Origin: JACPWY01 sp964603655
GTDB lineage: Bacteria > Bdellovibrionota > FAC87 > UBA2466
Direction: 5' to 3'
Assembly (NCBI GenBank): GCA_964603655.1
Contig: CAZRVZ010000193.1
Span: 1 to 52,991, forward strand
DNA length: 52,991 nt
The notes below the pieces were generated by a model. The model did no database searches. It worked only from the letters and a program-made list of their open reading frames with translations, and was not told where the DNA came from. Shown here one piece after another: positions 16,942-25,060 of this stretch. Numbering within the stretch: the first letter of the stretch is position 1; each line of letters starts with the position of its first letter. Both the position numbers and the translations under genes were made by a program.

Positions 16942-17675
16942 TGGCCGAATCAAATAAGGCAGCGGTGGAAGAACTTCTCAGGCTCGCCAGGGAAGACCTT
17001 TCCAGAAATAGCCTCAGTTCATCGGAAAAGTATCTCGAACAGGTTTTACTCATCGATAATCAGGGTGCGGAAGTTTTCCACCTATTGGGTTACGTATACG
17101 CCAAAAAAGGAAAATTTAAAAAGGCCCTCCTCTCTTTCGAACGGGCATTAAAACTGGATCCGTTTCATACAGACTCCGCCGTGGCGCTTAGCAGCCTTTA
17201 CAATGATTTGGGAAAATATAAAGAGGGGGCCGAGGTATTCCAGAATACCAAACAGCGCCTGGAGCGTGCTCAGCCCGGCTTTGATCCGCGAATAAATCTC
17301 GAGCTTGCTCGTCGTCATTTTGAACTGGGGCTCTCCTACATGCAGTTTGAGAGATTCCAGGAAGCACATCATGAGTTTGCAAAGGCGATGAATCTGGAGC
17401 CGGACAATCTGGAAAATGCCGTCTATATGGCCAAGTGTCTTGGCAAGACGGGCAACAAGGACGGCGCAGTCGCAATTCTTAAAAGGACGATCGAAACCCA
17501 CCCTAAAAGTGTTGCGGCTCGAATTCAGCTTGGGATTCTTTACCACTCTCAACACCGATTACGGGATGCCCATCGGGAGTGGCAAGACGCCCTTTCCCTC
17601 GACCCGGAAAGTAAATCCGCTCAAATGTACATCAGCATGTTTGATTACGACCCCGGCGTTCATATGAACAGTTAG
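16941..17675 (+). CDS. Tetratricopeptide repeat protein
   Basis: A 244-residue cytoplasmic protein built of about six TPR units, for example GAEVFHLLGYVYAKKGKFKKALLSFERALKLDP and VAARIQLGILYHSQHRLRDAHREWQDALSLDP. No signal peptide or other domain is present. It is translationally coupled to bamD by the TGATG overlap, so it may assist envelope assembly or simply share transcription. TPR proteins are scaffolds, and the partner is not shown by the sequence. Confidence 0.8.
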   Translation: MAESNKAAVEELLRLAREDLSRNSLSSSEKYLEQVLLIDNQGAEVFHLLGYVYAKKGKFKKALLSFERALKLDPFHTDSAVALSSLYNDLGKYKEGAEVFQNTKQRLERAQPGFDPRINLELARRHFELGLSYMQFERFQEAHHEFAKAMNLEPDNLENAVYMAKCLGKTGNKDGAVAILKRTIETHPKSVAARIQLGILYHSQHRLRDAHREWQDALSLDPESKSAQMYISMFDYDPGVHMNS

Positions 17676-17701
17676 CCCTAAAAAATTTTTGGACCGAAAC
17701 T

Positions 17702-18967
17702 ATGCAAGACGCCTATATCATCGGCGGGAGGCGAACACCTTTCGTTAAATCTTTTGGCAAGTTTTCCGGATTACGAAATCTCGATCTGGCCGGTGCGGCT
17801 TCGCGTGAACTGGTCAAAGCATTCGATCTTACTGGAAGCGAATTGGGGGATTTTGCGCTGGGGGCGGTGATAAAAAGCGCCAGCGATTACAATCTAGCCA
17901 GAGAGGTGGTGTTAAGCAGTGGCTTGGCACCGACGACACCGGGTTATGATCTGCAACGGGCCTGCGGAACGGGGCTGGAAGCACTGATTCAGATTTCAAA
18001 CAAAATCAGACTGAAACAAATCGATTGTGGCGTGGGGGGTGGCACCGACACCAATAGTGATCCACCCGTTCAATTTTCCCGTGCGGGGGTAAAAAAACTA
18101 CTGGCATTTAGAACCGCCCGTTCCTTGAAAGAAAAGGTTTCCGCCGGGATCTCGCTGCGGCCGTCCGATCTATTTCCCATCGTGATGTCCGTTCGAGAGG
18201 CGCGAACGGGCCTTTCGATGGGTGAGCATTGTGAACGCATGGCCAAACAATGGTCTATTTCCAGAAGCGATCAGGACGTTATGGCTCTTGTCAGCCATCA
18301 AAGTGGAGCCAAAGCCTATCGAGAAGGGTTCTACCGGGATTGGGTTGTGAATATAAATGGGGTGATTGAAGACGCAATACTGCGTTCGGATACGAGTCTC
18401 GAGGCACTGAAAAAGCTCCCGCCGGTTTTTGACGAGCAGGGGACACTCACCGCCGGAAATTCAACCCCGCGTACCGATGGAGCGGGTGTTACTCTGATTG
18501 CGAGTGAGAATTTCACGAAACAAAAGGGTTGGAAGCCACTTGCCCGCGTCATGGATTCGGAATCCGCCGCTGTAGATTTCGTCGGGGGTGAAGGGCTTTT
18601 GATGGCGCCGACGGTTGCTGTGAGTCGTTTATTGAAACGAAACGAATTGAGCTTCAAGGACCTTGAGTGTTTTGAGATTCACGAGGCGTTCGCGGCACAG
18701 GTGTTGTGCACATTGAGGGCTTGGGAGTCTGCGGAGTATTGTAGCAACCGACTGAAATTGGGTAACCCATTGGGGGCCATCGATTTGACTAAAATGAATA
18801 TCAAGGGGGGGAGCCTCGCTTTGGGACACCCGTTCGCCGCAACCGGTTCACGTCAGGCAACGACCTTGGCACTGTTATTGTCTGGAAAAAAAGGGGCGCT
18901 CGGACTTGCGACGGCGTGCACTGCCGGCGGTATGGGGGTTGCGGTCCTTTTAGAGGGGTGCGCGTAG
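17702..18967 (+). CDS. Acetyl-CoA acyltransferase (thiolase, FadI/FadA type)
   Basis: A 421-residue thiolase that cleaves 3-ketoacyl-CoA (or condenses acetyl-CoA). The nucleophile C88 lies in QRACGTG; the GHP histidine is in SLALGHPFAATG and the second catalytic cysteine in TACTAGGMG. Length and the insert NGVIEDAILRSDTSLEALKKLPP match the FadI branch of fatty acid beta-oxidation more than acetoacetyl-CoA thiolase. No fadJ-like multienzyme gene is adjacent, so the pathway partner is elsewhere. It starts with ATG at 17702 and ends two codons before the convergent gene. Confidence 0.92.
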   Translation: MQDAYIIGGRRTPFVKSFGKFSGLRNLDLAGAASRELVKAFDLTGSELGDFALGAVIKSASDYNLAREVVLSSGLAPTTPGYDLQRACGTGLEALIQISNKIRLKQIDCGVGGGTDTNSDPPVQFSRAGVKKLLAFRTARSLKEKVSAGISLRPSDLFPIVMSVREARTGLSMGEHCERMAKQWSISRSDQDVMALVSHQSGAKAYREGFYRDWVVNINGVIEDAILRSDTSLEALKKLPPVFDEQGTLTAGNSTPRTDGAGVTLIASENFTKQKGWKPLARVMDSESAAVDFVGGEGLLMAPTVAVSRLLKRNELSFKDLECFEIHEAFAAQVLCTLRAWESAEYCSNRLKLGNPLGAIDLTKMNIKGGSLALGHPFAATGSRQATTLALLLSGKKGALGLATACTAGGMGVAVLLEGCA

Positions 18968-18977
18968 GGCAAGCCCT
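18966..18977. terminator. Short AGGGCRARCCCT hairpin between convergent stops
   Basis: AGGGCAAGCCCT (5-bp stem if the CAAG loop opens to AA) spans the TAG of the thiolase gene and the first base of the TAA of the convergent gene. It is the second copy of the motif also found at 10379-10390 and 40093-40104. No T-run is present. Confidence 0.35.
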
Positions 18978-20059
18978 TAATTCAAACGAACGTTGGACAA
19001 GGATTTAGACAGGGCATCCTGAAGTTTGTTCAAATCGATGTTTTTCAAACGATCGTTTAACTCCTGTTTAAGCCAGTGCTTCCCTTTGTGTTCCAGCTCG
19101 CCGATATCGGCAGCGAGGCTAACGCGTGTCCCGTCTAAGCGTAACGCCATTCCTAACGATGGTGGGCCGCCAGGTTCGCCCAGCGCGGTGGTAAGCTCCT
19201 TGCCGAGTAGTTCCTTGTTCGGAAACCAACGGAGTGGAAATAATAGCGGAGAATCGTGAGCCAGTAACACGGACTGGGTGGTTTCCAGTTTCCCTGAACG
19301 GTTTTGAGCCCTGGCTGAACGAATGGATTTTATCTGAGCAGTCGATATATGAATATCAACTTGGAACGGTGTCGAGAGCAGCTTGGAGAAGACGACTTGA
19401 ATCGGTGCGATCATTTGCAAAGAGCTGGGGAGAACGATGGTGGCTAGGTTGCGGGACACCATCACCCCATCCAGCCGGATCTCGGCGGCATTTTTTGCGA
19501 CGCTAATTAATCCCGAGACCTCGCCTTCTAAATGCCGGGCGGCAGGGTAGATTTCGGCCAGCTCGCTGGCCTTCAGGCGTGTAAGCTGAACTTGCCATCC
19601 GTTGATCGCCGTGGAACCGAGTTTAATTTCGCCCCCAAGCACCTTCCCCGTGCAACTCTGCGTGTCGATATTGCAGGAGCCGCGAAGCGTACCCAAAGAC
19701 GGCGCATCTTTCAGTGTTCCGAGAATTTCGATCGATCCGGTATGTTTGATTGAACCAGCCAGTGCCCAGAGTCGAATCCGATCGATGAGTTTGAGTGTCG
19801 GGGCCTTTTTTGTCGGGGCAGTTCTTTCACCCATGGAAATATTTTGAAGCTCCAACCAGGGTCTAACAAGTGGATATCGAATGGACCAGTCCCAATTGAT
19901 GAGACCGGTCTCATAATGAATGATTGAGGTGAATGAACCCTTGGGAAAATAATCCGAAATCGGGTCAACTGATGCTGGCTTGGTAATCTGAGCGATAACC
20001 CATGCCCCCAATACCAACGGGAGCACGCTGAATGCGATGAGGCCGGAACATTTTTTCAT
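18977..20059 (-). CDS. AsmA/GspN-like envelope protein
   Basis: A 360-residue protein with one N-terminal hydrophobic helix (about residues 5-24) acting as signal anchor and a long beta-rich periplasmic part. The alternation LRGSCNIDTQSCTGKVLGGEIKLGS and the stretch LEGEVSGLISVAKNAAEIRLDG recall GspN of type II secretion and AsmA-like proteins that bridge the envelope. No gsp gene is adjacent, so an isolated AsmA/GspN-like protein is the cautious call. A helical C-terminus (HWLKQELNDRLKNIDLNKLQDALSKS) resembles the end of GspN/AsmA domains. Confidence 0.5.
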   Translation of the reverse strand: MKKCSGLIAFSVLPLVLGAWVIAQITKPASVDPISDYFPKGSFTSIIHYETGLINWDWSIRYPLVRPWLELQNISMGERTAPTKKAPTLKLIDRIRLWALAGSIKHTGSIEILGTLKDAPSLGTLRGSCNIDTQSCTGKVLGGEIKLGSTAINGWQVQLTRLKASELAEIYPAARHLEGEVSGLISVAKNAAEIRLDGVMVSRNLATIVLPSSLQMIAPIQVVFSKLLSTPFQVDIHISTAQIKSIRSARAQNRSGKLETTQSVLLAHDSPLLFPLRWFPNKELLGKELTTALGEPGGPPSLGMALRLDGTRVSLAADIGELEHKGKHWLKQELNDRLKNIDLNKLQDALSKSLSNVRLN

Positions 20060-20103
20060 GGGTTGAAGTATACACGGTATAGCGCCATTGCTAGAATGAC
20101 CGA

Positions 20104-20628
20104 GTGCAATGGATGGCTTTTCTCGTCATGTCGTGTGTTTCTGCCTTTGGGGCTGACAGACCCATGGAAGCCGGATCGCTGGGAAACAAGGGCCTTTCTG
20201 ACGCCCGCTTCTATCGCTATGAACTCAGTTCCTTTTTTGGACTTCATGTGGCCAACAAATCGGGTTCGGTAGTGGGGGCTCAATTCGGTCTAGCGCCCGT
20301 AAAGCGCTCGTTCACCTACGTTGGCCCCGAGGTGAGCCTATCGGTTTTTCATCCCGGTTCATTAATCGAAATCATGGGGGCGGCTTGGTATGAAATTCAA
20401 ATTCTGGGCGCGCCCCGCCTTTTTTTGACCCTAGGGGTTTTGGCGGGTATCGGCATACCCTCTGAAGTCGTCGGTATTGAATCGGTTGGTCCGGTAACGT
20501 ATGCCGAATTTGGAATCTCACAAGAGGTAAGCGACCTGGCGCTTGTGAAGGGACAGTTTCGCCCGGGGTATTTAGCCGGCAACTTTGCATTTATGATGAC
20601 CCTGGGGGTAACGTTTCGCTTACAGTAA
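20104..20628 (+). CDS. Small outer-membrane or secreted beta-rich protein
   Basis: About 170 residues with a short signal peptide (AFLVMSCVSAFGA) and strands typical of a small barrel: VVGAQFGLAPVKRSFTYVGPEVSLSVF, LFLTLGVLAGIGIP, ending in FMMTLGVTFRLQ with an aromatic-containing final strand. The start may be GTG at 20104 or ATG at 20113; the signal peptide favours the latter. It is unlike named families. It is divergent from the AsmA/GspN-like gene with only 44 bases between them. Confidence 0.6.
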   Translation: MQWMAFLVMSCVSAFGADRPMEAGSLGNKGLSDARFYRYELSSFFGLHVANKSGSVVGAQFGLAPVKRSFTYVGPEVSLSVFHPGSLIEIMGAAWYEIQILGAPRLFLTLGVLAGIGIPSEVVGIESVGPVTYAEFGISQEVSDLALVKGQFRPGYLAGNFAFMMTLGVTFRLQ

Positions 20629-20692
20629 AGGGTCGATCGATTCGCTGAGCGCTAAGGCTCTGGTCTAACGCACCCAAAGGACCCAAAGGTAC

Positions 20693-20824
20693 CTGGTACC
20701 AATACCCGCCAATACCCATCTCTTCGAGTCCGAACTGCAAGCCCTCCCCAGTCCGATCGACACCGTTGTCGTGGATGAAATACAAAAAGTTCCCAAGCTG
20801 TTGGATCTGGCCAAGGAGAATTAA
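20693..20824 (+). pseudogene. Walker B-region fragment of a second DUF4143-type ATPase
   Basis: In one frame (stop TAA at 20822-20824) the segment FESELQALPSPIDTVVVDEIQKVPKLLD appears, the very conserved Walker B block of the ATPase group with the VVVDEIQKVPxLLD pattern. It has no start codon, no Walker A and no C-terminal DUF4143 part, and the same frame closes again at 20905. The flank carries small tandem duplications (ACCCAAAGG twice, CCAATACC twice), a sign of decay. It belongs to a different subfamily from the intact ATPase 200 bases downstream, so it is not a simple duplicate of it. Confidence 0.65.
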
Positions 20825-20990
20825 GGCCGCCAGGCCGCGCCGCCCAGAACCCGGATCAAAAAGTACGAAGGCCCCGTCGCCCTCAATGACAAAATTGCCA
20901 CATAAAAGTGATGTCGAAATGGGAAGCACTTATTACTGGGTATCAGGCAACGTGCAAATAAGTTGGTGAACCTATTTTTTGATCTAATGA

Positions 20991-21019
20991 TTGCAATAAA
21001 TACGGTCACCGTATATTCT
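20991..21019 (+). promoter_or_regulatory. Promoter with built-in palindrome for the ATPase gene
   Basis: TTGCAA (20991-20996), a 17-base spacer and TATTCT (21014-21019) form a good sigma-70-type promoter. The palindrome ATACGGT-C-ACCGTAT (21000-21014) fills the spacer and touches the -10 box, so a bound repressor would block polymerase. The first base of transcription would fall at or near the ATG at 21026, giving a leaderless message. This fits the lack of a ribosome binding site. Confidence 0.6.
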
Positions 21020-21025
21020 GTTATT

Positions 21026-22237
21026 ATGGCTCACGAGAGAAAACGGCATGTTTTGGAAATTTATAATAAGTTGCTTACCTTTAGCCCGATCGTTGGCATT
21101 TTTGGACACCGGCAAGTTGGGAAAAGCACCTTTATTGCCTCAGCCGTGAGTGAGTATCGAACACTGGATGACGTTGAACAACTTGAGGCAGCCGATAATG
21201 ATCCAAAGCGATACATTCATTCCCTTCGCAAAACCCCCATGGCAATCGATGAGTGCCAACTTGAGCCAAAATTGTTTCCGACACTCAAAGAATGGTTAAG
21301 AACACACAAGAAGCCTGGACAGTTTGTTCTAAGTGGCTCGGTTCGTTTTTCAAGTCGGAAAGCCATCAGGGAATCTCTGGCCGGAAGAATTGCGCTTATT
21401 GAAATGATGCCATTTTCTGTTTCTGAGATTATCGGTGAACCATTATCGGATGCCGTTTTGCAAATGTTTCAACATAAGGAATTTACTCAGGATACGGTGC
21501 GGTGCTTGAACCCAGTGAAAAAGCATAACCGGCTAAAAAAGCAGTTTAATATTTATCTCGAACAGGGCGGACTTCCGGGCCTGTGTTTCATTAGAAGCCC
21601 TGCACTCAGAAAGAACGCGCTCAACGATCTTCATGATTTAATCCTAGCGAGAGACATACGACTTATTAGTGACATTAAGACGCCAGTAAGCACTATCAAA
21701 AAGTTAATGGCCTACATTGCCAGGCAGGGCTTCGAACCCTACAACGTCTCTGAAGTTAAACGGTTACTTGGTTTGGCGCCACAAACTCAAAAAAACATAC
21801 TCTATGCAATGGAATCGATGTTTCTCATTCGGCGAATTCCAGTGCCCCTTCGAAAGAAAGAGGTCATCTTGCTTGAAGATCAGTTTGAAGAGTGGACCTA
21901 TGCAGGTGATGCGTTCGAAAGAATGAAACGACTAGAAAGTGCAGTTTATAGAAATGTACGCACCCAATTTGGATATAGGCTCGACAGGACTATAAACTTT
22001 GAATGTTATCTTACGCGGGACTACGCCAGGGTTCCGATTGTCATAAAAAACGAGCAGTGTACGCTGGGTATCATTGTTACATTGTCTGAAAAACCAACAC
22101 TTTCCGAAACAAGATCGGCCGCAAGTTTTCTCAGGAATCACGGGTCTGCGAAAGTACTTTATCTCTCAGCTGAATCAATCGCCCCTTTTGTAATTGATGC
22201 ACGGACCATGGCGTGTTCCATTCATTCAGTCCTATGA
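21026..22237 (+). CDS. AAA family ATPase with DUF4143 region
   Basis: A 403-residue ATPase. Walker A GHRQVGKS is at 27-34, Walker B AIDE at 73-76, and the LSGS segment after QFVL is typical. The middle YLEQGGLPGL and DLILARDIRLI are DUF4143 marks, followed by a winged-helix-like stretch (VSEVKRLLGLAPQTQKNILYAMESMFLIRRI). The C-terminal nuclease-like domain has lost the usual E...D...EVK residues. I chose the ATG at 21026 because promoter elements stand just before it and the fragment at 2726 starts at the same residue. The role of these ATPases is unknown; its DNA-binding-like domain could make it self-regulating. Confidence 0.85.
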   Translation: MAHERKRHVLEIYNKLLTFSPIVGIFGHRQVGKSTFIASAVSEYRTLDDVEQLEAADNDPKRYIHSLRKTPMAIDECQLEPKLFPTLKEWLRTHKKPGQFVLSGSVRFSSRKAIRESLAGRIALIEMMPFSVSEIIGEPLSDAVLQMFQHKEFTQDTVRCLNPVKKHNRLKKQFNIYLEQGGLPGLCFIRSPALRKNALNDLHDLILARDIRLISDIKTPVSTIKKLMAYIARQGFEPYNVSEVKRLLGLAPQTQKNILYAMESMFLIRRIPVPLRKKEVILLEDQFEEWTYAGDAFERMKRLESAVYRNVRTQFGYRLDRTINFECYLTRDYARVPIVIKNEQCTLGIIVTLSEKPTLSETRSAASFLRNHGSAKVLYLSAESIAPFVIDARTMACSIHSVL

Positions 22238-22351
22238 AAGTTGAACCTGCTGCATTCCGTAAAAAAGCATGTTCACTGATGGGCGTTGTCTCTTGACGCT
22301 ACGGACGCCTTCTGGGACGTTTACGGCTCTCGCATAAAGGGGGTTCCGGTG

Positions 22352-23389
22352 ATGAGTAGTTCAAAGGGTTTGACGTTTGACGATGTCCTCTTGGTACCGG
22401 GGTACAACGGCATCAAATCGCGACAAAATGTAACGACAGCCGTGGATCTTTTAGGAAGGCGCTTCGAGATTCCGATCATCAGCTCCAATATGGATACGAT
22501 TACCGAGCACGAAATGGCTAATGCGGTGACCGGATTGGGCGGGATGGCTATTTTGCACCGTTTCATGACCATAGAAAAAAATGTCGAGATGTACAAAAAA
22601 CTGAAAGACCCGGGCCGGGTTGCGATTTCCATCGGGATTGGTAAAGACGGTCTGGAACGAGCGGATGCCCTCATCTCGTTGGGGGCCTCGCTGGTCTGTG
22701 TGGACGTAGCACACGGGCACTCCAAAGAGGTGAACCGTACCATTCGTAATTTGCGTGAAAAACACGGCGATTCACTCTTGGTAATCGCCGGTAATGTCGC
22801 GACCTATGCCGGCGCCGATTATCTTGCTGCTGCCGGAGCGGATGTCATCAAGGTGGGGATTGGATCGGGATCGGTTTGCACGACGAGAATAAAAACCGGT
22901 TTTGGCGTGCCGCAACTGACGGCGCTTCAAGATTGCCGCAAGGTGGATCGGTTGCTCATCTCCGATGGTGGAATCCGCTTTCCAGCGGATGCGGTAAAGG
23001 CGCTTGCGGCCGGCGCGGATTTCGTGATGCTGGGCGGGATGTTATCGGGTACCGATGAAACTCCCGGAGAGGTGGTGGAAAAAGTAAATGGTGATGGTGA
23101 GGTGGTCCGCGTCAAGCGATTCCGCGGAATGGCTTCACGTGAGGCGCAAGAGGATTTTATGGGAAGCATGTCCGAATGGAAAACCGCCGAGGGAATTGCC
23201 ATTGAGGTTTCCTGTCGCGGTCCGGTCAAAAACATTATCCAGGACGTGATGGGTGGGATTCGATCGGGCATGACATACTGCGGCGCAGAGACCATTAAGG
23301 ACTTGCAGCGCAAGGCTCAGTTCATCGAAATCACCAACGCAGGGCAGATTGAGGGTACGCCCCACGGTGCGGACCGGATTTCCAGATAG
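22352..23389 (+). CDS. guaC: GMP reductase (IMPDH/GMPR family, no CBS domains)
   Basis: A 345-residue barrel enzyme, the length of E. coli GuaC, without the CBS pair of IMP dehydrogenase. The catalytic loop GIGSGSVCTTRIKTG places the cysteine at residue 176, and the phosphate site SDGGIRFPADAVKALAAGADFVMLGG follows. The TTRIKTG wording and the C-terminal YCGAETIKDLQRKAQFIEI match GMP reductases, which return GMP to IMP with NADPH. A CBS-less IMP dehydrogenase cannot be excluded. The ATG at 22352 follows a G-rich stretch (AAAGGGGG) used as ribosome binding site. Confidence 0.8.
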   Translation: MSSSKGLTFDDVLLVPGYNGIKSRQNVTTAVDLLGRRFEIPIISSNMDTITEHEMANAVTGLGGMAILHRFMTIEKNVEMYKKLKDPGRVAISIGIGKDGLERADALISLGASLVCVDVAHGHSKEVNRTIRNLREKHGDSLLVIAGNVATYAGADYLAAAGADVIKVGIGSGSVCTTRIKTGFGVPQLTALQDCRKVDRLLISDGGIRFPADAVKALAAGADFVMLGGMLSGTDETPGEVVEKVNGDGEVVRVKRFRGMASREAQEDFMGSMSEWKTAEGIAIEVSCRGPVKNIIQDVMGGIRSGMTYCGAETIKDLQRKAQFIEITNAGQIEGTPHGADRISR

Positions 23390-23484
23390 CGCCTGTTTTA
23401 ATCCGACGCGTAGGGCCAAAATTGCTCAGAACTGCGCAATTCTCTAAGGAATTATTACAATTGTGACGATGAGATAGGCGTACC

Positions 23485-24048
23485 ATGAGCATATCTTTAA
23501 TACCGTGGACACGATTTGTGGCGCTGGTGATAGCGCTGTTGACAGGACTCTCTTCGCGCGCCGAGACCAGTTCGGGTAGGGGCGGACCCTTTTTGGCGAT
23601 CCACACGTCACCGCTTTCTGCATTTGACCCAGAAGTATTTGGTACACCGGTAGTTATTGGTGGGGTGGGATTTGGGTCGTCCTCGAAGACTTTCAGATTT
23701 GGTGGTGGTGGTGGTGGTGGATTTTTATACAATGCTACCGAGAATGTCCATTTTGGTTTGGGTTATGGGGGCGGAGTCGGTGAATATCAACTCACGTCTT
23801 GGTTGTTTGCCCGCTTGATGATCGGTGGCGGTGGTTATGCGCTGGCAAAAACAGTACTTGAGACGGAATCACAACGCGTCCTTCGCAAGTTATCTTCCGG
23901 TGGATTTGTATTGTTTTATCCTCAGCTCAGTGCGGAGATTCCCGTTAATAATGGTTTTAAACTCGCCGTCATTGCGGGCTATTTTTTGCCCAATGTGGGT
24001 CGCCTGCAGAGCTTCACGATTGCCGCTAATTTCATATTCGGGAAATGA
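23485..24048 (+). CDS. Secreted glycine-rich protein, probably outer-membrane barrel
   Basis: A 187-residue protein with a signal peptide (WTRFVALVIALLTGLSSRAET) and alternating strands ending FTIAANFIFGK, as in small barrels. A run of glycines (around residue 75) is encoded by consecutive GGT codons at 23701-23718. I do not know the family. Its TGA (24046-24048) directly abuts the TAA (24049-24051) that would end the unbroken PilZ frame on the other strand. The preceding 95 bases hold a weak inverted repeat, AATTGC...GCAATT. Confidence 0.65.
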   Translation: MSISLIPWTRFVALVIALLTGLSSRAETSSGRGGPFLAIHTSPLSAFDPEVFGTPVVIGGVGFGSSSKTFRFGGGGGGGFLYNATENVHFGLGYGGGVGEYQLTSWLFARLMIGGGGYALAKTVLETESQRVLRKLSSGGFVLFYPQLSAEIPVNNGFKLAVIAGYFLPNVGRLQSFTIAANFIFGK

Positions 24049-24138
24049 TTAAAACGACACGCCGGCTTTGAGCAGGCGCTCATAATAATCCATCAGGCGG
24101 TTTATATGGGTTCGCTGCTGCTTCGGTAAATCGGCAAA
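24049..24138 (-). pseudogene. Downstream part of the PilZ gene, separated by a TAG codon
   Basis: Directly after the TAG that ends the PilZ reading frame, the same frame continues for 29 codons (FADLPKQQRTHINRLMDYYE and on) to TAA at 24049. PilZ domains commonly end in GVGVEFxDL; here the DNA reads GFGV-stop-FADL, so the TAG occupies the place of the expected glutamate codon GAG. The tail then forms a predicted helix. It looks like ancestral coding sequence cut off by one base change, or a readthrough extension. Confidence 0.7.
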
Positions 24139-24468
24139 CTAAACTCCGAAACCGGTCGATTCGAGCTCATTTTTCCATATCACGCGTGATACCTGAGGCG
24201 GTTCGTTCTGTTCGGGTTGCCCGGACCCCATGTCAAGCTGGTTCCACTCGATAACTCTTCCTTCAATTCGTTGAATTTCATTGAATTGGATACCCAATAA
24301 AATCTCTTCCCCGACGGCGACCGCCTGTGGGCATCTAATAAAGGCACCGCCCTCTGAAATGTCCAGGATTTCGCCCTCTAGGGGCAAAAGGGGAGCAGAT
24401 CGGCGAAAAATCTGGACGGGAATGCACACCTTAAGTCGCTTGGAAGAACGAGGTACGGGCTTTCGCAT
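24139..24468 (-). CDS. PilZ domain protein, cut short by an amber codon
   Basis: A 109-residue PilZ domain as written. The N-terminal part holds an arginine/lysine-rich stretch (RSSKRLKVCIPVQI) in place of the RxxxR motif and the DISEGGAFI block that matches D/NxSxxG, the two c-di-GMP contacts. The domain stops at GFGV, just before the expected EF-DL end; the missing strand and helix are encoded in frame after the TAG (24049-24138). With readthrough the product would be 139 residues. The gene follows the matrixin-like gene by nine bases. Confidence 0.75.
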   Translation of the reverse strand: MRKPVPRSSKRLKVCIPVQIFRRSAPLLPLEGEILDISEGGAFIRCPQAVAVGEEILLGIQFNEIQRIEGRVIEWNQLDMGSGQPEQNEPPQVSRVIWKNELESTGFGV

Positions 24469-24477
24469 GGCGTAAGG

Positions 24478-24978
24478 CTATTGTAAGGACACAATCGAAA
24501 AAAGGGCATCAAAAAAGCGGTGTAACGACGCGTCCGAGTAATTCTCGAATTTGCTCGAAGTGTGGAACATTATGTCCTCCTGATCTTCGCTGTGTTCCAA
24601 TCCCGCGCAGTGGCCCATTTCGTGCCAGAGAACCGACTTTAAATAATTGGGATACTGCGAAAAAACTCGTGGAGAGATCTCAATTTTGCATTGCGATGAC
24701 TCGTAGGTTGCGAGGCCGGCCCTAAACGGCTTGTCAGTCGGGGGATCCTTTTTCTCCAGCGTGATAGGATACCCGGCTTCTGAGTTTTCGATCTCCACGA
24801 TGGTACGGCCGCTCGTTTCGTTAAATGACGTCAGTGCAGAAATAACCGTGACCTCTTCGGCGGCGTCGAAGCCCGCGAGTTGGATAATCTTAGCCGGCCA
24901 CGGGCGTTCCGGGCGTATTTTGGCACAGCCACTCGCGAACACAAAGACAGTAAGAAGAGAATACACTCTCCAATTCAT
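24478..24978 (-). CDS. Matrixin-like zinc metalloprotease lipoprotein
   Basis: A 166-residue lipoprotein. The signal peptide ends in the lipobox ASGC with C18 as lipid anchor. The zinc motif HEMGHCAGLEH (H119, E120, H123, H129) is the HExxHxxGxxH of metzincins, and M137 in EDIM is the Met-turn. The small size and order resemble the matrixin-type domain without propeptide. It should sit on the outer membrane and cut peptides in the periplasm or outside. It is followed nine bases later by the PilZ gene, so the pair is probably co-transcribed. Confidence 0.85.
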   Translation of the reverse strand: MNWRVYSLLTVFVFASGCAKIRPERPWPAKIIQLAGFDAAEEVTVISALTSFNETSGRTIVEIENSEAGYPITLEKKDPPTDKPFRAGLATYESSQCKIEISPRVFSQYPNYLKSVLWHEMGHCAGLEHSEDQEDIMFHTSSKFENYSDASLHRFFDALFSIVSLQ

Positions 24979-25060
24979 GCGACGACATCCTGGTCTCCTC
25001 CCGAGAAACTAGGCCCGGAACCCAAGAGTGCAATTGCTCGGCCGGGGGTGAATTCCCCTT

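Noticed and set aside
20963..21025. Upstream in-frame start of the ATPase (TTG at 20963)
   Set aside because: It would place promoter elements inside the coding region; homology with the fragment at 2726 begins at the ATG at 21026.
23701..23718. GGT repeat in the Gly-rich protein gene as a phase-variable microsatellite
   Set aside because: The unit is three bases, so changes stay in frame; it may vary glycine number but not switch expression.
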